Shown here piece after piece: positions 46,188 to 55,272 of a stretch of DNA of 64,000 nucleotides. The translations under genes and the position numbers were made by a program. The notes below the pieces were generated by a model. That model searched no databases, was not told the origin of the DNA, and saw nothing but the letters and a program-made list of their open reading frames with translations. Every line of letters begins with the position of its first letter. Positions within the stretch are counted from its first letter, which is position 1. Origin of the DNA: Cytophagales bacterium Alg240-R148 (GTDB taxonomy: Bacteria; Bacteroidota; Bacteroidia; Cytophagales; Cyclobacteriaceae). Location: positions 186,001 through 250,000 of the forward strand of contig LS999826.1 in NCBI GenBank assembly GCA_900537185.1, in the 5' to 3' direction.

Positions 46188-47609
46188 ATGCAAATAGACT
46201 GCAACACAGTATGGGAAGACTGCCTGAGGTTAATAAAGGAAAAAGTAGCAGAGCAAAGCTACAAGACCTGGTTTGAACCAATAAGGCCGTTAAATCTTGA
46301 AGGCAAAGAATTGACCATTCAAGTACCCAGCCAGTTTTTCTACGAATGGCTAGAGGAACATTATGTGCATATTTTAAAGTTTGCCATAGACAACGTCATT
46401 GGAGAAAACGCCAAACTTTCTTATTCGGTTATAGTAGACCGTGGAGAAAAGGGGAACTCGCCATATACTGTTAATTTACCTAATAAAGGCTCTAAGCGGC
46501 CTTCTAGCCAACAGAACAGCATAGATTATACCAGTCCATTTCACTTGAACAGTGTAGGGATGGAGGTGCAGCAATCTCAGTTGAACCCAAACAATACTTT
46601 TGATTCGTATGTCGAAGGCGACTGTAATCGTTTAGCGAGATCAGCGGGATTGGCAGTAGCCCAAAGACCTGGTGTTACTTCTTTTAACCCTTTGATGCTC
46701 TATGGCGGTGTTGGATTGGGTAAAACCCACTTGGTACAGGCCATTGGCAATGAGATAAAAAATAATTTACCGGATAAATTCATTTTGTATGTGTCTTCAG
46801 AGAAGTTTACTTCTCAGTTCATGGATGCCATTACAAAAAATAAAATTCAGGATTTTCAAAATTTTTACCTTCAGGTGGATGTTTTGATCATCGATGATGT
46901 ACAGTTTTTGGCTGGTAAAGAAAAAACACAGGAAATATTTTTCCATGTTTTTAATCACTTGCATCAAAGTGGCAAACAAATAGTGATGACCAGTGATTGT
47001 CCTCCTAGAGACCTGAAAGGGCTCACGGAGCGTTTGCTTTCTAGATTTAAATGGGGGCTTACGGCAGATTTGCAACAGCCAGATTTAGAAACTAGAATAG
47101 CCATCATCATGAAGAAGATGGAAGAAGATGGCATTTACATTCCAGAGGATGTGATTGAATACCTCGCTTATACAGTAGACACCAATGTTAGAGAACTTGA
47201 AGGCGTACTTATTTCATTAATTGCGCACGCCTCTCTTAACAAAGCAGATATAGACCTAGAATTGGCCAAACAAACGTTAAAAAACATTGTACAAGACATT
47301 GATACAGAAGTTGGCATCGATTACATACAGAAAACTATTGGAGATTTTTACAATGTCTCCCAGGAAGATTTAAAAGCCAAAGTACGTAAAAAAGAGATTG
47401 TTATTGCAAGGCAAGTAGCCATGTATTTTTCTAAAGAATATACCAACCATTCTTTGAAGGCCATAGGGTACCACTTTGGCGGTAGGGACCACAGTACCGT
47501 TATCCATGCTGTACAAACTGTGAACGACCAGATTGACATGGACGAATCTTTTAGAAATAACATTGAAGCATTGAAAAAGAAATTGAAACTGAAATCGATT
47601 AAAATTTAA
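46188..47609 (+). CDS. dnaA: Chromosomal replication initiator DnaA
   Basis: 473 aa from the ATG at 46188; a GTG two codons earlier (46182) is possible. Domain I (residues 1 to about 85, 'WEDCLRLIKEKVAEQSYKTWF') recruits helicase. Domain II is a short linker rich in Ser and Asn. Domain III is the AAA+ ATPase with Walker A G173-GVGLGK179-T, Walker B 'VLIIDDVQFLAGK', and 'LLSRFKWGLTADLQ' as the box VII region. Domain IV (last 95 residues) ends with the DnaA signature 'GGRDHSTVIHAVQTV' that contacts DnaA boxes. No dnaN or recF is adjacent. It is convergent with rseP across a shared terminator. Confidence 0.98.
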   Translation: MQIDCNTVWEDCLRLIKEKVAEQSYKTWFEPIRPLNLEGKELTIQVPSQFFYEWLEEHYVHILKFAIDNVIGENAKLSYSVIVDRGEKGNSPYTVNLPNKGSKRPSSQQNSIDYTSPFHLNSVGMEVQQSQLNPNNTFDSYVEGDCNRLARSAGLAVAQRPGVTSFNPLMLYGGVGLGKTHLVQAIGNEIKNNLPDKFILYVSSEKFTSQFMDAITKNKIQDFQNFYLQVDVLIIDDVQFLAGKEKTQEIFFHVFNHLHQSGKQIVMTSDCPPRDLKGLTERLLSRFKWGLTADLQQPDLETRIAIIMKKMEEDGIYIPEDVIEYLAYTVDTNVRELEGVLISLIAHASLNKADIDLELAKQTLKNIVQDIDTEVGIDYIQKTIGDFYNVSQEDLKAKVRKKEIVIARQVAMYFSKEYTNHSLKAIGYHFGGRDHSTVIHAVQTVNDQIDMDESFRNNIEALKKKLKLKSIKI

Positions 47610-47630
47610 ATTTGATTTTTTTGGATATAA

Positions 47631-47665
47631 AAAAAGGCGGCCTTCTTTGGAAGACCGCCTTTTTT
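47631..47665. terminator. Bidirectional terminator between dnaA and rseP
   Basis: AAAAAGGCGGCCTTC (47631-47645) and GAAGACCGCCTTTTT (47651-47665 with the preceding G) form a 15-bp stem with one G-T pair and a 4-base loop. It is flanked by A-run and T-run, so it can stop transcripts from both directions. dnaA ends at 47609 and rseP at 47689. Confidence 0.92.
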
Positions 47666-47688
47666 ATTGGCTATTATTTGCTTGCCCT

Positions 47689-49032
47689 TTAATTGAAAAG
47701 GTTTACAATGTCATTGCCAAATATAAAGACCATTAATAAGAGCAAGATAATCATGCCTACTTTTTGCGCACCCTCCAAAAATTTGTCAGAAGGTTTTCTG
47801 CCAGAGATCATTTCCATAGTTAAAAATACCACATGGCCTCCATCTAAAGCAGGAATTGGTAAAAGGTTCATAAAAGCCAATACCATCGACAACAAGCCTG
47901 TTAATCTCCAGAATCTTTCCCAAATCCATTTTCCTCCAAATGTTTTGGCAATGGCAATAGGGCCACCCAAGGACTTTCTTGGGTCAAGCTCTCCTTTGAA
48001 CATTTTTCCAAAGGCTTTTATTTGAAGAAATACAATTCCAAAAGCGTCATTGGTTCCCTTGCTGATGGACTCACCAAAGGAATAGTTGATTACTTTAGTT
48101 TCTAGTTCTTGTGAAGCAGGATAGAACCCTATTTTATTGTTGTAGGAAGGGAAATAATTAGCGAAACTTAATTGCTCTTCACCCCTTTGGATGGTAAACC
48201 TTAAAGTGTCTTTGCTGAAGTTAGAAACGATATGTTGGACTTCGTCAAAATATTGAATGGGTTGTCCATCCATCTCTATGAATTGGTCTCCTGCTTTAAG
48301 CCCAATTACATTGGCCAAAGATTTATTGGTTTTTTTCTCATCTTCAGGTACCAACCCTATAACGTTGGAGGCTCTCGTTGTAATAAATTGTGACGCATTC
48401 TCTTTGTCATTTAACTTGGCGAGAAAACCACTGGGGATGGGTTTGGTTAATAGCGCTCCATTTCTTTCGATTTGATACGATGGTTCATCGGCTAAAAAAA
48501 CATCCGGAGCTATGGCATCTCCTAGGTATTCTACTGGTTGGTTGTTGACGTTTATGATTCTGTCGCCAGTTTCGAGTCCAATTTCTTGGGCTAAAGTGCC
48601 AGCATGAATGCCACCATTATTATTGACCGTGTCCAATGTCAAATGTTGTGTACCCAGAAAGTAAGTCATTAACACAAAAATGGAAATACCCAGTATAACA
48701 TTAACAATGATGCCACCCAACATTACGATTAGCCTTTGCCAAGCCGGCTTCGCCCTGAATTCATAGTCCTTAGGTTCTTCTTTCATGGCTTCTGTGTCCA
48801 AAGACTCGTCAATCATACCAGAAATCTTTACAAACCCACCTAAAGGAATTGCACTAATGGCATATTCGGTTTCACCGAATTTAAACCCAAAAATTTTAGG
48901 GGGAAAACCTATAGAAAATTTCTCAACCCGCATTCCAAACATCTTGGCTGCAATTAAATGGCCAAATTCGTGGAGTCCTACCAAAATCATTAAGCTCAAT
49001 AAAATTTGAGCGATCATTATTACTACTGTCAT
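47689..49032 (-). CDS. rseP: Site-2 intramembrane zinc protease RseP
   Basis: 447 aa. The first membrane helix carries H21-E22-F-G-H25 (VGLHEFGHLIAA), the zinc site. The third ligand region is near the C terminus in 'NLLPIPALDGGHVVFL' (LDG). Two PDZ-like segments lie between (about residues 130-200 and 220-300), as in RseP. It cuts anti-sigma factors or signal peptides inside the membrane, releasing ECF sigma factors in envelope stress. Its ATG overlaps the stop of dxr (TAATG), so translation is coupled; dxr-rseP adjacency is common across bacteria. FecR in this window is a conceivable substrate, but that is inference. Confidence 0.95.
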   Translation of the reverse strand: MTVVIMIAQILLSLMILVGLHEFGHLIAAKMFGMRVEKFSIGFPPKIFGFKFGETEYAISAIPLGGFVKISGMIDESLDTEAMKEEPKDYEFRAKPAWQRLIVMLGGIIVNVILGISIFVLMTYFLGTQHLTLDTVNNNGGIHAGTLAQEIGLETGDRIINVNNQPVEYLGDAIAPDVFLADEPSYQIERNGALLTKPIPSGFLAKLNDKENASQFITTRASNVIGLVPEDEKKTNKSLANVIGLKAGDQFIEMDGQPIQYFDEVQHIVSNFSKDTLRFTIQRGEEQLSFANYFPSYNNKIGFYPASQELETKVINYSFGESISKGTNDAFGIVFLQIKAFGKMFKGELDPRKSLGGPIAIAKTFGGKWIWERFWRLTGLLSMVLAFMNLLPIPALDGGHVVFLTMEMISGRKPSDKFLEGAQKVGMIILLLLMVFIFGNDIVNLFN

Positions 49033-50198
49033 TATTTTATTAATTCTTGTGCTTTAATTCTTGTAATTTTATTAGTCTCAACATAGTCTTGTAATGTTGG
49101 CTTCGCAATAAACGAAGATTTTTGCATACATGTCTCTACTATGTCTGATATATTTAAGAAACCGATTTTTTCTTGAAGGAATGCTTCCACTGCTATTTCA
49201 TTGGCCGCATTGAGTATACAAGGGATGTTTCCGCCTTGGTCCATGGCCTCATAGGCGAGGGCTAAATTCCTAAAAGTTTTTAAATCTGGTTGTTCAAAAG
49301 TTAAGTTGGGATAATCCATGAAATTGAATCTTTCAAAATCAGAAGGCAACCTTTCTGGGTATCCCAAAGCGAACTGTATAGGTAAACGCATATCTGGTAA
49401 TCCAAGTTGCGCTTTTATACTACCATCTTCAAATTGCACCAAACTGTGTACAATGGATTGTGGGTGCACAATTACCTCTATTTGCTCTGATTTTAAATCA
49501 AACAGCCATTTGGCTTCAATTACTTCGAGCCCTTTGTTCATCATACTCGCCGAATCAATGGTGATTTTGGCTCCCATCTCCCAGTTGGGGTGTTTCAGCG
49601 CATCTGCCTTTGTAACGGACGCTAGGTCATTTCTGTTTTTACCTCTAAATGGCCCACCAGATGCGGTGAGTATTATTTTTTCTATAGGGTTGTGGAATTC
49701 TCCTACCAAACATTGAAAAATGGCGGAATGCTCAGAATCCACTGGATTGATGTTGACTCCTTTCTCTTTTGCCAATGCTGTAATTAGGTCTCCGGCAACT
49801 ACCAGTGTTTCTTTATTGGCAAGCGCAATTTGTTTGCCTGCCTCAATGGCTTTAATTGTAGGCAGCAAACCGGCATAGCCCACTAGTGCAGTCAGGACCA
49901 CATCGATTGTTTCCATTTCCACCACGGAAGCCAATGCAGGTTCTCCAGCGTACACTTTGATCATGGCTCCTTCTAATGCCGTGTTTACCTCATCGTAAAG
50001 GGCTTCCTGTCCAATTACCACCGTGTTGGGCTTGAACCTTAGTGCTTGTTCTATTAACAACTTAGCATTGCTACCGGCGGTGAGCACTTCTACTTCAAAT
50101 AAGTCTCTATGAGCTGCAATGACCTCAAGGGCCTGTGTTCCAATAGAACCAGTTGAGCCCAGTATGGCCACATGTTTTTTTCTTATTTTTTCTTCCAC
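49032..50198 (-). CDS. dxr: 1-deoxy-D-xylulose 5-phosphate reductoisomerase
   Basis: 388 aa, complete. It converts DXP to 2-C-methyl-D-erythritol 4-phosphate using NADPH, the committed step of the MEP isoprenoid pathway. The NADPH loop is 'LGSTGSIGTQALEVI' (residues 13-27). The metal ligands are D154 and E156 in NPVDSEHSAIFQ, and E234-equivalent residues in 'ASMMNKGLEVIEAKWLF'. The start is a GTG at 50198. The gene is cytosolic, ends within the rseP start codon, and follows the GH3 gene by 4 bases, giving a three-gene operon. Confidence 0.97.
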   Translation of the reverse strand: MEEKIRKKHVAILGSTGSIGTQALEVIAAHRDLFEVEVLTAGSNAKLLIEQALRFKPNTVVIGQEALYDEVNTALEGAMIKVYAGEPALASVVEMETIDVVLTALVGYAGLLPTIKAIEAGKQIALANKETLVVAGDLITALAKEKGVNINPVDSEHSAIFQCLVGEFHNPIEKIILTASGGPFRGKNRNDLASVTKADALKHPNWEMGAKITIDSASMMNKGLEVIEAKWLFDLKSEQIEVIVHPQSIVHSLVQFEDGSIKAQLGLPDMRLPIQFALGYPERLPSDFERFNFMDYPNLTFEQPDLKTFRNLALAYEAMDQGGNIPCILNAANEIAVEAFLQEKIGFLNISDIVETCMQKSSFIAKPTLQDYVETNKITRIKAQELIK

Positions 50199-50202
50199 TT
50201 AA

Positions 50203-51699
50203 TTAAAGTTTATAATGCTGTAGCTGTTCTGCTATTTTTCTGTCATTGCTAAGTCTTGGTACTTTGTTTTGACCGCCTAGTTTGCCTATGGATTTCATGT
50301 AATCAATAAATGCATTGGGCTTTAATGGGATGATTTTTAACTCTCTTAATATACTCCCTGTTATAAGGTCGTCGTAGTAGGCATTTAAATTAACAAGTTG
50401 CAAATTTAAGGCTTTTTCGAAGGCCTCCAAATCTTTTGGGGCTTTGGAATATTCTACATACCACTCATGCAATGGCAATCCTTTTTCAGGGTTTACTTGT
50501 GGAGCAACCGTAAATTCTACTATTTCAACCTCTTCAAACTGTGCACACACAGTTGCCATGGCCTTCTCTACTTCTTCTCCAATTACATGTTCCCCGAATG
50601 CTGAAATGAAATGTTTGATTCGGCCAGTAACCAACAAACGGTATGGGTTTTTGGAAATGAATTTAACGGTATCTCCAATGGAGTAACCCCATAGTCCTGC
50701 ATTGCTATTGAGAATCAGAGCGTAGTTAACATTTAACTCTATTTCTTCTAGTTGAAGTCTTGTAGGGTTTTCGTCGTAGTACGCTTCGGCCGGAATAAAT
50801 TCGAAAAATATGCCACTGTTCACCAGCAGCAACAACCCTTCTTCGTTTTGAGAGTCTTGGAAGGCGATAAAACCTTCTGAAGCAGGGTAGGTTTCTATGG
50901 AATCTATTTTTTTGCCAATACTCTCGTACAGTTTGTTGGCGTAGGGTTTGAAATTGACACCTCCATAAACGAAAAGAGAAAAATTTGGAAATACTTGGCG
51001 AATGGGCATTCCTGTTTTTTCGTATATTTTATCGAAATACATTTGCACCCAAGGAGGAATTCCCGAGATCAATGAAAGGTCTTGTTCGGTGGTTTCTTCT
51101 ATGATTTTATCCAGCTTTTCTTCCCAATCCTCTATACAGTTGGTGTCAAAAGTCGGTACCTGATTGGACCTCAAATACCCGGGAACATGGTGGTTGACAA
51201 TTCCGGATAATCGCCCTGTTAAAATCCCATTTTTTTTGTCTAATTCTGGGCTGCCAGAAAGGAAGATTAATTTTTTGTCCAAGAACTCAGATTTTCCAGT
51301 TTCATGGACGTAGTTTAAAAGTGCATCTCGAGCCGAATTGATGTGATTGGGCATGGATTCCTTGGTAATTGGAATGTATTTAACACCGGATGTTGTACCG
51401 GAAGTTTTGGATAAGTAGGCTGGTTTTCCAGGCCACAACACATCCGATTCTCCTGCAACCATTCGATCCATATAAGGTCTTAGCTCTTCATAATCTCTTA
51501 TTGGAACTTGTTTTTTAAAGTCTTCATACGATTGGATCGATTCAAACCCGTGGTCTTTTCCAAAGGCAGTGTTCACTGCTCTTTTTATAATGTTTTTAAA
51601 AACTTTGTTTTGAAAGCTGCCTGCGTCCCGCATCCATTTGCGTTGTTGTCGTACCACATATGCAGCAAAGGGTTTACTAAAAGCCGATCTGATTCCCAT
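50203..51699 (-). CDS. GH3 family acyl-adenylating enzyme
   Basis: 498 aa. It belongs to the GH3 superfamily, first known from plant auxin/jasmonate-amino acid synthetases and common in Bacteroidota. The ATP motif 'LSKTSGTTSGVKYIPIT' (residues 96-112), 'YPASEGFIAFQ' (motif II) and 'GLWGYSIGDTVKF' (motif III) are present. Such enzymes adenylate a carboxylate and couple it to an amine; bacterial substrates are largely unknown. It is the first gene of the operon with dxr and rseP, without an evident functional link to them. A TACTTTTG -7-like element ends 6 bases before the ATG, suggesting a leaderless transcript. No plant-hormone role is implied. Confidence 0.9.
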   Translation of the reverse strand: MGIRSAFSKPFAAYVVRQQRKWMRDAGSFQNKVFKNIIKRAVNTAFGKDHGFESIQSYEDFKKQVPIRDYEELRPYMDRMVAGESDVLWPGKPAYLSKTSGTTSGVKYIPITKESMPNHINSARDALLNYVHETGKSEFLDKKLIFLSGSPELDKKNGILTGRLSGIVNHHVPGYLRSNQVPTFDTNCIEDWEEKLDKIIEETTEQDLSLISGIPPWVQMYFDKIYEKTGMPIRQVFPNFSLFVYGGVNFKPYANKLYESIGKKIDSIETYPASEGFIAFQDSQNEEGLLLLVNSGIFFEFIPAEAYYDENPTRLQLEEIELNVNYALILNSNAGLWGYSIGDTVKFISKNPYRLLVTGRIKHFISAFGEHVIGEEVEKAMATVCAQFEEVEIVEFTVAPQVNPEKGLPLHEWYVEYSKAPKDLEAFEKALNLQLVNLNAYYDDLITGSILRELKIIPLKPNAFIDYMKSIGKLGGQNKVPRLSNDRKIAEQLQHYKL

Positions 51700-51705
51700 A
51701 GTTTA

Positions 51706-51713
51706 CAAAAGTA
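51706..51713 (-). promoter_or_regulatory. Candidate -7 element of the GH3-dxr-rseP operon
   Basis: On the minus strand TACTTTTG matches TAnnTTTG exactly and ends 6 bases before the GH3 ATG. No convincing TTTG is seen at -33. The spacing resembles that of rnhB and would give a leaderless or nearly leaderless mRNA. Confidence 0.4.
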
Positions 51714-51832
51714 AAATAAATACATTTGAATTGAAGTATTTTTTAATCTTAAACGTTATCTAGAAAACATAGTACGAGATATTTCGTATTATGGGTTAAA
51801 AAAAGAAGTAGAATTAAAAGCGAGATTAAAAA

Positions 51833-53320
51833 ATGAAGAGAATAGCGTTGGTAATAGTGGTTGCAATGGTAAGTGGCTTTTTTGGTGCTTATTTGTTTGT
51901 TGTTAATTTTTCAAATCAACCCTACCATCAATTGGATGATCAAGGGTTTATGCAGTCGGTAAACATACAGGAAACAAAACCATACGGGCCAAACAATTAC
52001 AATCAGGGCCAACAAGTACCTGTTGCTTCTGCAGAGGGGCTCAATTTTGTTGAAGCATCAGAACAATCTACCAACAGCGTAGTATATATAAAAAATATAT
52101 CGGAACGAACCTATGCCACCTCCTGGATGGATATGTTTTTTGACGGCCAAAATGGACAAAGAAGCAAACAGACACAGGTGTCAAGTGGCTCCGGTGTGGT
52201 TTTCAATAGCAAAGGATATATTGTTACCAACAACCATGTAATAGCGGATGCAGATAAAATTGAGGTGATCCACAACAGAAACACCTATACCGCAACTTTG
52301 GTAGGAACCGACCCCAATACAGATTTGGCAGTTCTTAAACTGGACGGCGCCGCATTGCCAGCAATTAAAGTGGGTAGTTCCAAAGATTTAAATGTTGGTG
52401 AGTGGGTCATAGCGGTTGGTAACCCATTTAATCTAAACTCTACCGTTACAGCAGGTATTGTAAGTGCCAAGGGTAGAAGCATTAATATTTTAAGAACTAA
52501 ATTTCCAATAGAGTCTTTTATTCAGACAGATGCTGCCATTAACCCTGGCAACAGTGGAGGAGCACTTGTAAACGTCAAAGGAGAATTGGTTGGTATTAAT
52601 ACCGCTATTTTGTCTAGAACTGGTTCTTATGCTGGATATGGATTTGCTGTACCAGTTGATATTGTGAAAAAAGTGGTAGAAGACCTGATTCAATACGGCG
52701 AGGTGCAAAAGGCATTTTTTGGAGGGGAAGTTACCGATTTGGATGCAGAAGTAGCCGAGAGGTTGGATATTAAAATTGATGCAAAAAATATTAATGGAGT
52801 CTTGTTGGCTTATTTGCAAAGCGATGGATCTGCTGCGAAAGCAAAAATGAAGGAGGGAGATATTGTTTTGGAAGTAGAAGGAACGGAGGTAGAATCTAAA
52901 GCTATGTTCGATGAAATCATAAGCTACCATTCTCCAGGAGATAAGGTGGCAATCAAATACAAAAGGAGTAATAAAGTTTACGAAACGGAGCTTACCTTGA
53001 CCAACAGAGAAGGAACCACAGGTGTCCTGAAAAGAGAAATTTATACTTCATCAGAATTAGGCGCTGATTTTGAGGCATTGTCCAAAGTTGAAAAGGACAG
53101 ATTGGGCATTGAAAGTGGGGTGAGAGTTTTTAACATTAGGCGGGGGCTTATCAACAATTTAGGTATAAGAGAAGACAACATTATCATCAATTTAAATGGG
53201 AATGATGTGAAAAACCCGAAAAAATTTGCCGAGTCCCTTTCTGCAGCAAAAGGCAGTGTTACCCTGGGGTGGTTGAACAGCAGAGGTCGTTACGAAAATT
53301 ACTCTTTCTATCTGAGATAG
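51833..53320 (+). CDS. HtrA/DegP-family periplasmic serine protease
   Basis: 495 aa. An N-terminal hydrophobic segment (about residues 4-24) anchors or exports it. The trypsin-like domain has the full triad H135 (VTNNHVIADA), D164 (DPNTDLAVLKL) and S241 (NPGNSGGALVN). Two PDZ domains follow at about 290-385 and 400-495, as in DegP/DegQ. It degrades or refolds damaged envelope proteins. It is transcribed alone, divergent from GH3-dxr-rseP, and has a good terminator. Proximity to rseP fits an envelope stress theme, but co-regulation is not visible. Confidence 0.95.
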   Translation: MKRIALVIVVAMVSGFFGAYLFVVNFSNQPYHQLDDQGFMQSVNIQETKPYGPNNYNQGQQVPVASAEGLNFVEASEQSTNSVVYIKNISERTYATSWMDMFFDGQNGQRSKQTQVSSGSGVVFNSKGYIVTNNHVIADADKIEVIHNRNTYTATLVGTDPNTDLAVLKLDGAALPAIKVGSSKDLNVGEWVIAVGNPFNLNSTVTAGIVSAKGRSINILRTKFPIESFIQTDAAINPGNSGGALVNVKGELVGINTAILSRTGSYAGYGFAVPVDIVKKVVEDLIQYGEVQKAFFGGEVTDLDAEVAERLDIKIDAKNINGVLLAYLQSDGSAAKAKMKEGDIVLEVEGTEVESKAMFDEIISYHSPGDKVAIKYKRSNKVYETELTLTNREGTTGVLKREIYTSSELGADFEALSKVEKDRLGIESGVRVFNIRRGLINNLGIREDNIIINLNGNDVKNPKKFAESLSAAKGSVTLGWLNSRGRYENYSFYLR

Positions 53321-53351
53321 AGTGGTTTATGGGGCGGCTCCCTGGGTAGAA

Positions 53352-53399
53352 AAAATAACACCATGACTTAACATTTCTTTGAATTCATGGTGTTATTTT
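53352..53399 (+). terminator. Terminator of the HtrA-type protease gene
   Basis: AATAACACCATGA and TCATGGTGTTATT form a 13-bp perfect stem with a long loop, followed by TTTATTTTATT. It lies 30 bases after the stop at 53320. Confidence 0.85.
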
Positions 53400-53467
53400 T
53401 ATTTTATTCAGATCAATTGCTTGATCTTGAGTTAATAAATTGCTAACATTCAGGAAATTTTTCAGCT

Positions 53468-54085
53468 ATGGAACTTAATAAGTCAGCTAATATACAAGGT
53501 TCTACACATGGTAAGGAGTTGACCTCCAGAATTATTCAAGGGGATAAATCAGCCTTTGAAAAAGTCTATTTTGAACACCACAAACAGTTGTATTATGTGG
53601 CGCTGAGGTATGTCAAAGATCCAAAGTTGGCGGAAGATGCAGTGCAAGATATATTTTTGAAATTATGGATCAAACGCCAAGACTTAAACCCTGCGTTGTC
53701 TTTGAAAAATTACTTGTACACAAGCTTAAAAAATCATTTGCTCAACATTATCCGCAACAATAAAACAGCCATTGAGAAACAAATAGAAATAAGCTGGAGA
53801 CAAAAAAGCAGTGCCAATTATACCGAGCAACAATTTTTCTTATCGGAATATCAAAATATAATTGACGAAGGCATTGCAAAAATGTCGGATAGAAAAAGGG
53901 AGATTTTTAATTTAAAAACATACAAAGGTCTCAGCAATGATGAAGTTGCGGCGAAATTAAATATTTCTGTAAATACAGTTAAATCCTTGAATACCCAAGC
54001 AGTGAAGTTTTTAAAAGATTATTTAAAAACCAATTCAGACATTAATGCACCCCTCTTTATTCTACTCTGCTATTATATTTTTTAA
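53468..54085 (+). CDS. ECF sigma factor (FecI-like, Bacteroidota type)
   Basis: 205 aa. Region 2 spans about residues 25-95 ('FEKVYFEHHKQLYYVALRYVKDPKLAEDAVQDIFLKLW'), which binds core RNA polymerase and the -10 DNA. Region 4 spans about 135-190 ('KMSDRKREIFNLKTYKGLSNDEVAAKLNISVNTVKSLN'), the helix-turn-helix for the -35. The FecR gene follows after 132 bases, then SusC with an STN domain and SusD. This is the standard trans-envelope regulatory design: the outer-membrane receptor signals through FecR to free the sigma factor. It probably drives its own susCD operon. Confidence 0.94.
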   Translation: MELNKSANIQGSTHGKELTSRIIQGDKSAFEKVYFEHHKQLYYVALRYVKDPKLAEDAVQDIFLKLWIKRQDLNPALSLKNYLYTSLKNHLLNIIRNNKTAIEKQIEISWRQKSSANYTEQQFFLSEYQNIIDEGIAKMSDRKREIFNLKTYKGLSNDEVAAKLNISVNTVKSLNTQAVKFLKDYLKTNSDINAPLFILLCYYIF

Positions 54086-54217
54086 TTTTTTTGCATCCTG
54101 CCTAATACCCAGCCTCCCTTCAGGTGTATAGTTAGTTATATGCATAGAAATCTCTTGTGTTGATGGATGTACAAACACTATGTGAAACGTTGTATGCAAT
54201 AATATGCTGGTATTGGA

Positions 54218-55249
54218 ATGAAGATGGAACAAAAAATAGTAGAGAAGTATTTAAACAACAACTGCACCCTAGAAGAATCCAAAAGGGTGTTAGAATGGTT
54301 TGATACAAAGGAAGGCAAAGAATACTTGGAAGCAAGTATTCAAAACGACTTGGAACGTACCGAAGGGAATTCTGAATTTTTATTGGAACCACCTATACAG
54401 TCAGAAGAAATCCTCCATTCTATTTACCGCATAGAAAATGAATATACCAACATTGGCAGGGATCTAGTAGAACAAAACCTGAAAACAACCACCAAGAAAA
54501 AACAATATGCGTTGTTGCGTTATGCAGTGGCAGCATCGGTGAGTTTGGTTTTTATATTTTCGTTTATGTACTATTGGTTTACTCCCAACATGGTTACTTA
54601 TGCCACTGCTTTTGGAGAAACCCGCGAAATTTTACTTCCGGATGAATCCAAAGTAACCCTAAATGGCAATTCAAGCATTGTGTTTAAGGAAGATGGATGG
54701 GATGCGGAAGAAGCACGTTGTGTACTCATCACTGGAGAAGCTTACTTTTCAGTGAAACACACCAAAAACCACCAACCATTTACAGTACATACCGAAAAGG
54801 ATTTTTCAATCCGGGTATTGGGCACTGAGTTCAATGTTACGGCTCGAGAGAATAGAGCGAGAATAGCATTGAATTCTGGAAGTATAGAATTGGAAATCAA
54901 AGAAGAAGACACACAGAATGTCTTAAAAATGGTACCTGGTGAAGTAGTGGAGTTTGAAAAAGACCCTAGCTTCTTAGTAAAGAAACAAACGAATACGGAG
55001 CTGTATTCGTCCTGGAAAGATCATAAAATGAGTTTTGAAAATACCAGTATCAAGGAGATTACAAGACTTTTAAAAGATAATTATGGCATGTCTGTAGTGA
55101 TAACAGACACTGCCTTGCTGCAGCAAACAGTTAGTGGGTCAATCCCTAGTAATGACGTCGACATCTTACTAGAAGGACTGTCTCATTTATTAAAGGTTGA
55201 AATCGTTCGCGAGGACAACTTAATCAAATTTAACAAAGTGGATAATTAA
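54218..55249 (+). CDS. FecR-type anti-sigma factor/sensor
   Basis: 343 aa. The N-terminal cytosolic part (about residues 1-90) binds the sigma factor. One transmembrane helix follows ('YAVAASVSLVFIFSFMYYW', about 97-117). The periplasmic FecR domain ('TYATAFGETREILLPDESKVTLNGNS', 'VLGTEFNVTAR') receives the signal from the STN domain of the SusC protein, and a C-terminal DUF4974-like segment ends the protein ('ENTSIKEITRLLKDNYGMSVVI', itself STN-like). It lies between the ECF sigma and susC genes. Control by proteolysis through RseP is typical of such proteins but not shown here. Confidence 0.94.
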   Translation: MKMEQKIVEKYLNNNCTLEESKRVLEWFDTKEGKEYLEASIQNDLERTEGNSEFLLEPPIQSEEILHSIYRIENEYTNIGRDLVEQNLKTTTKKKQYALLRYAVAASVSLVFIFSFMYYWFTPNMVTYATAFGETREILLPDESKVTLNGNSSIVFKEDGWDAEEARCVLITGEAYFSVKHTKNHQPFTVHTEKDFSIRVLGTEFNVTARENRARIALNSGSIELEIKEEDTQNVLKMVPGEVVEFEKDPSFLVKKQTNTELYSSWKDHKMSFENTSIKEITRLLKDNYGMSVVITDTALLQQTVSGSIPSNDVDILLEGLSHLLKVEIVREDNLIKFNKVDN

Positions 55250-55272
55250 AAAATGTTAAATCATTGAACCTT

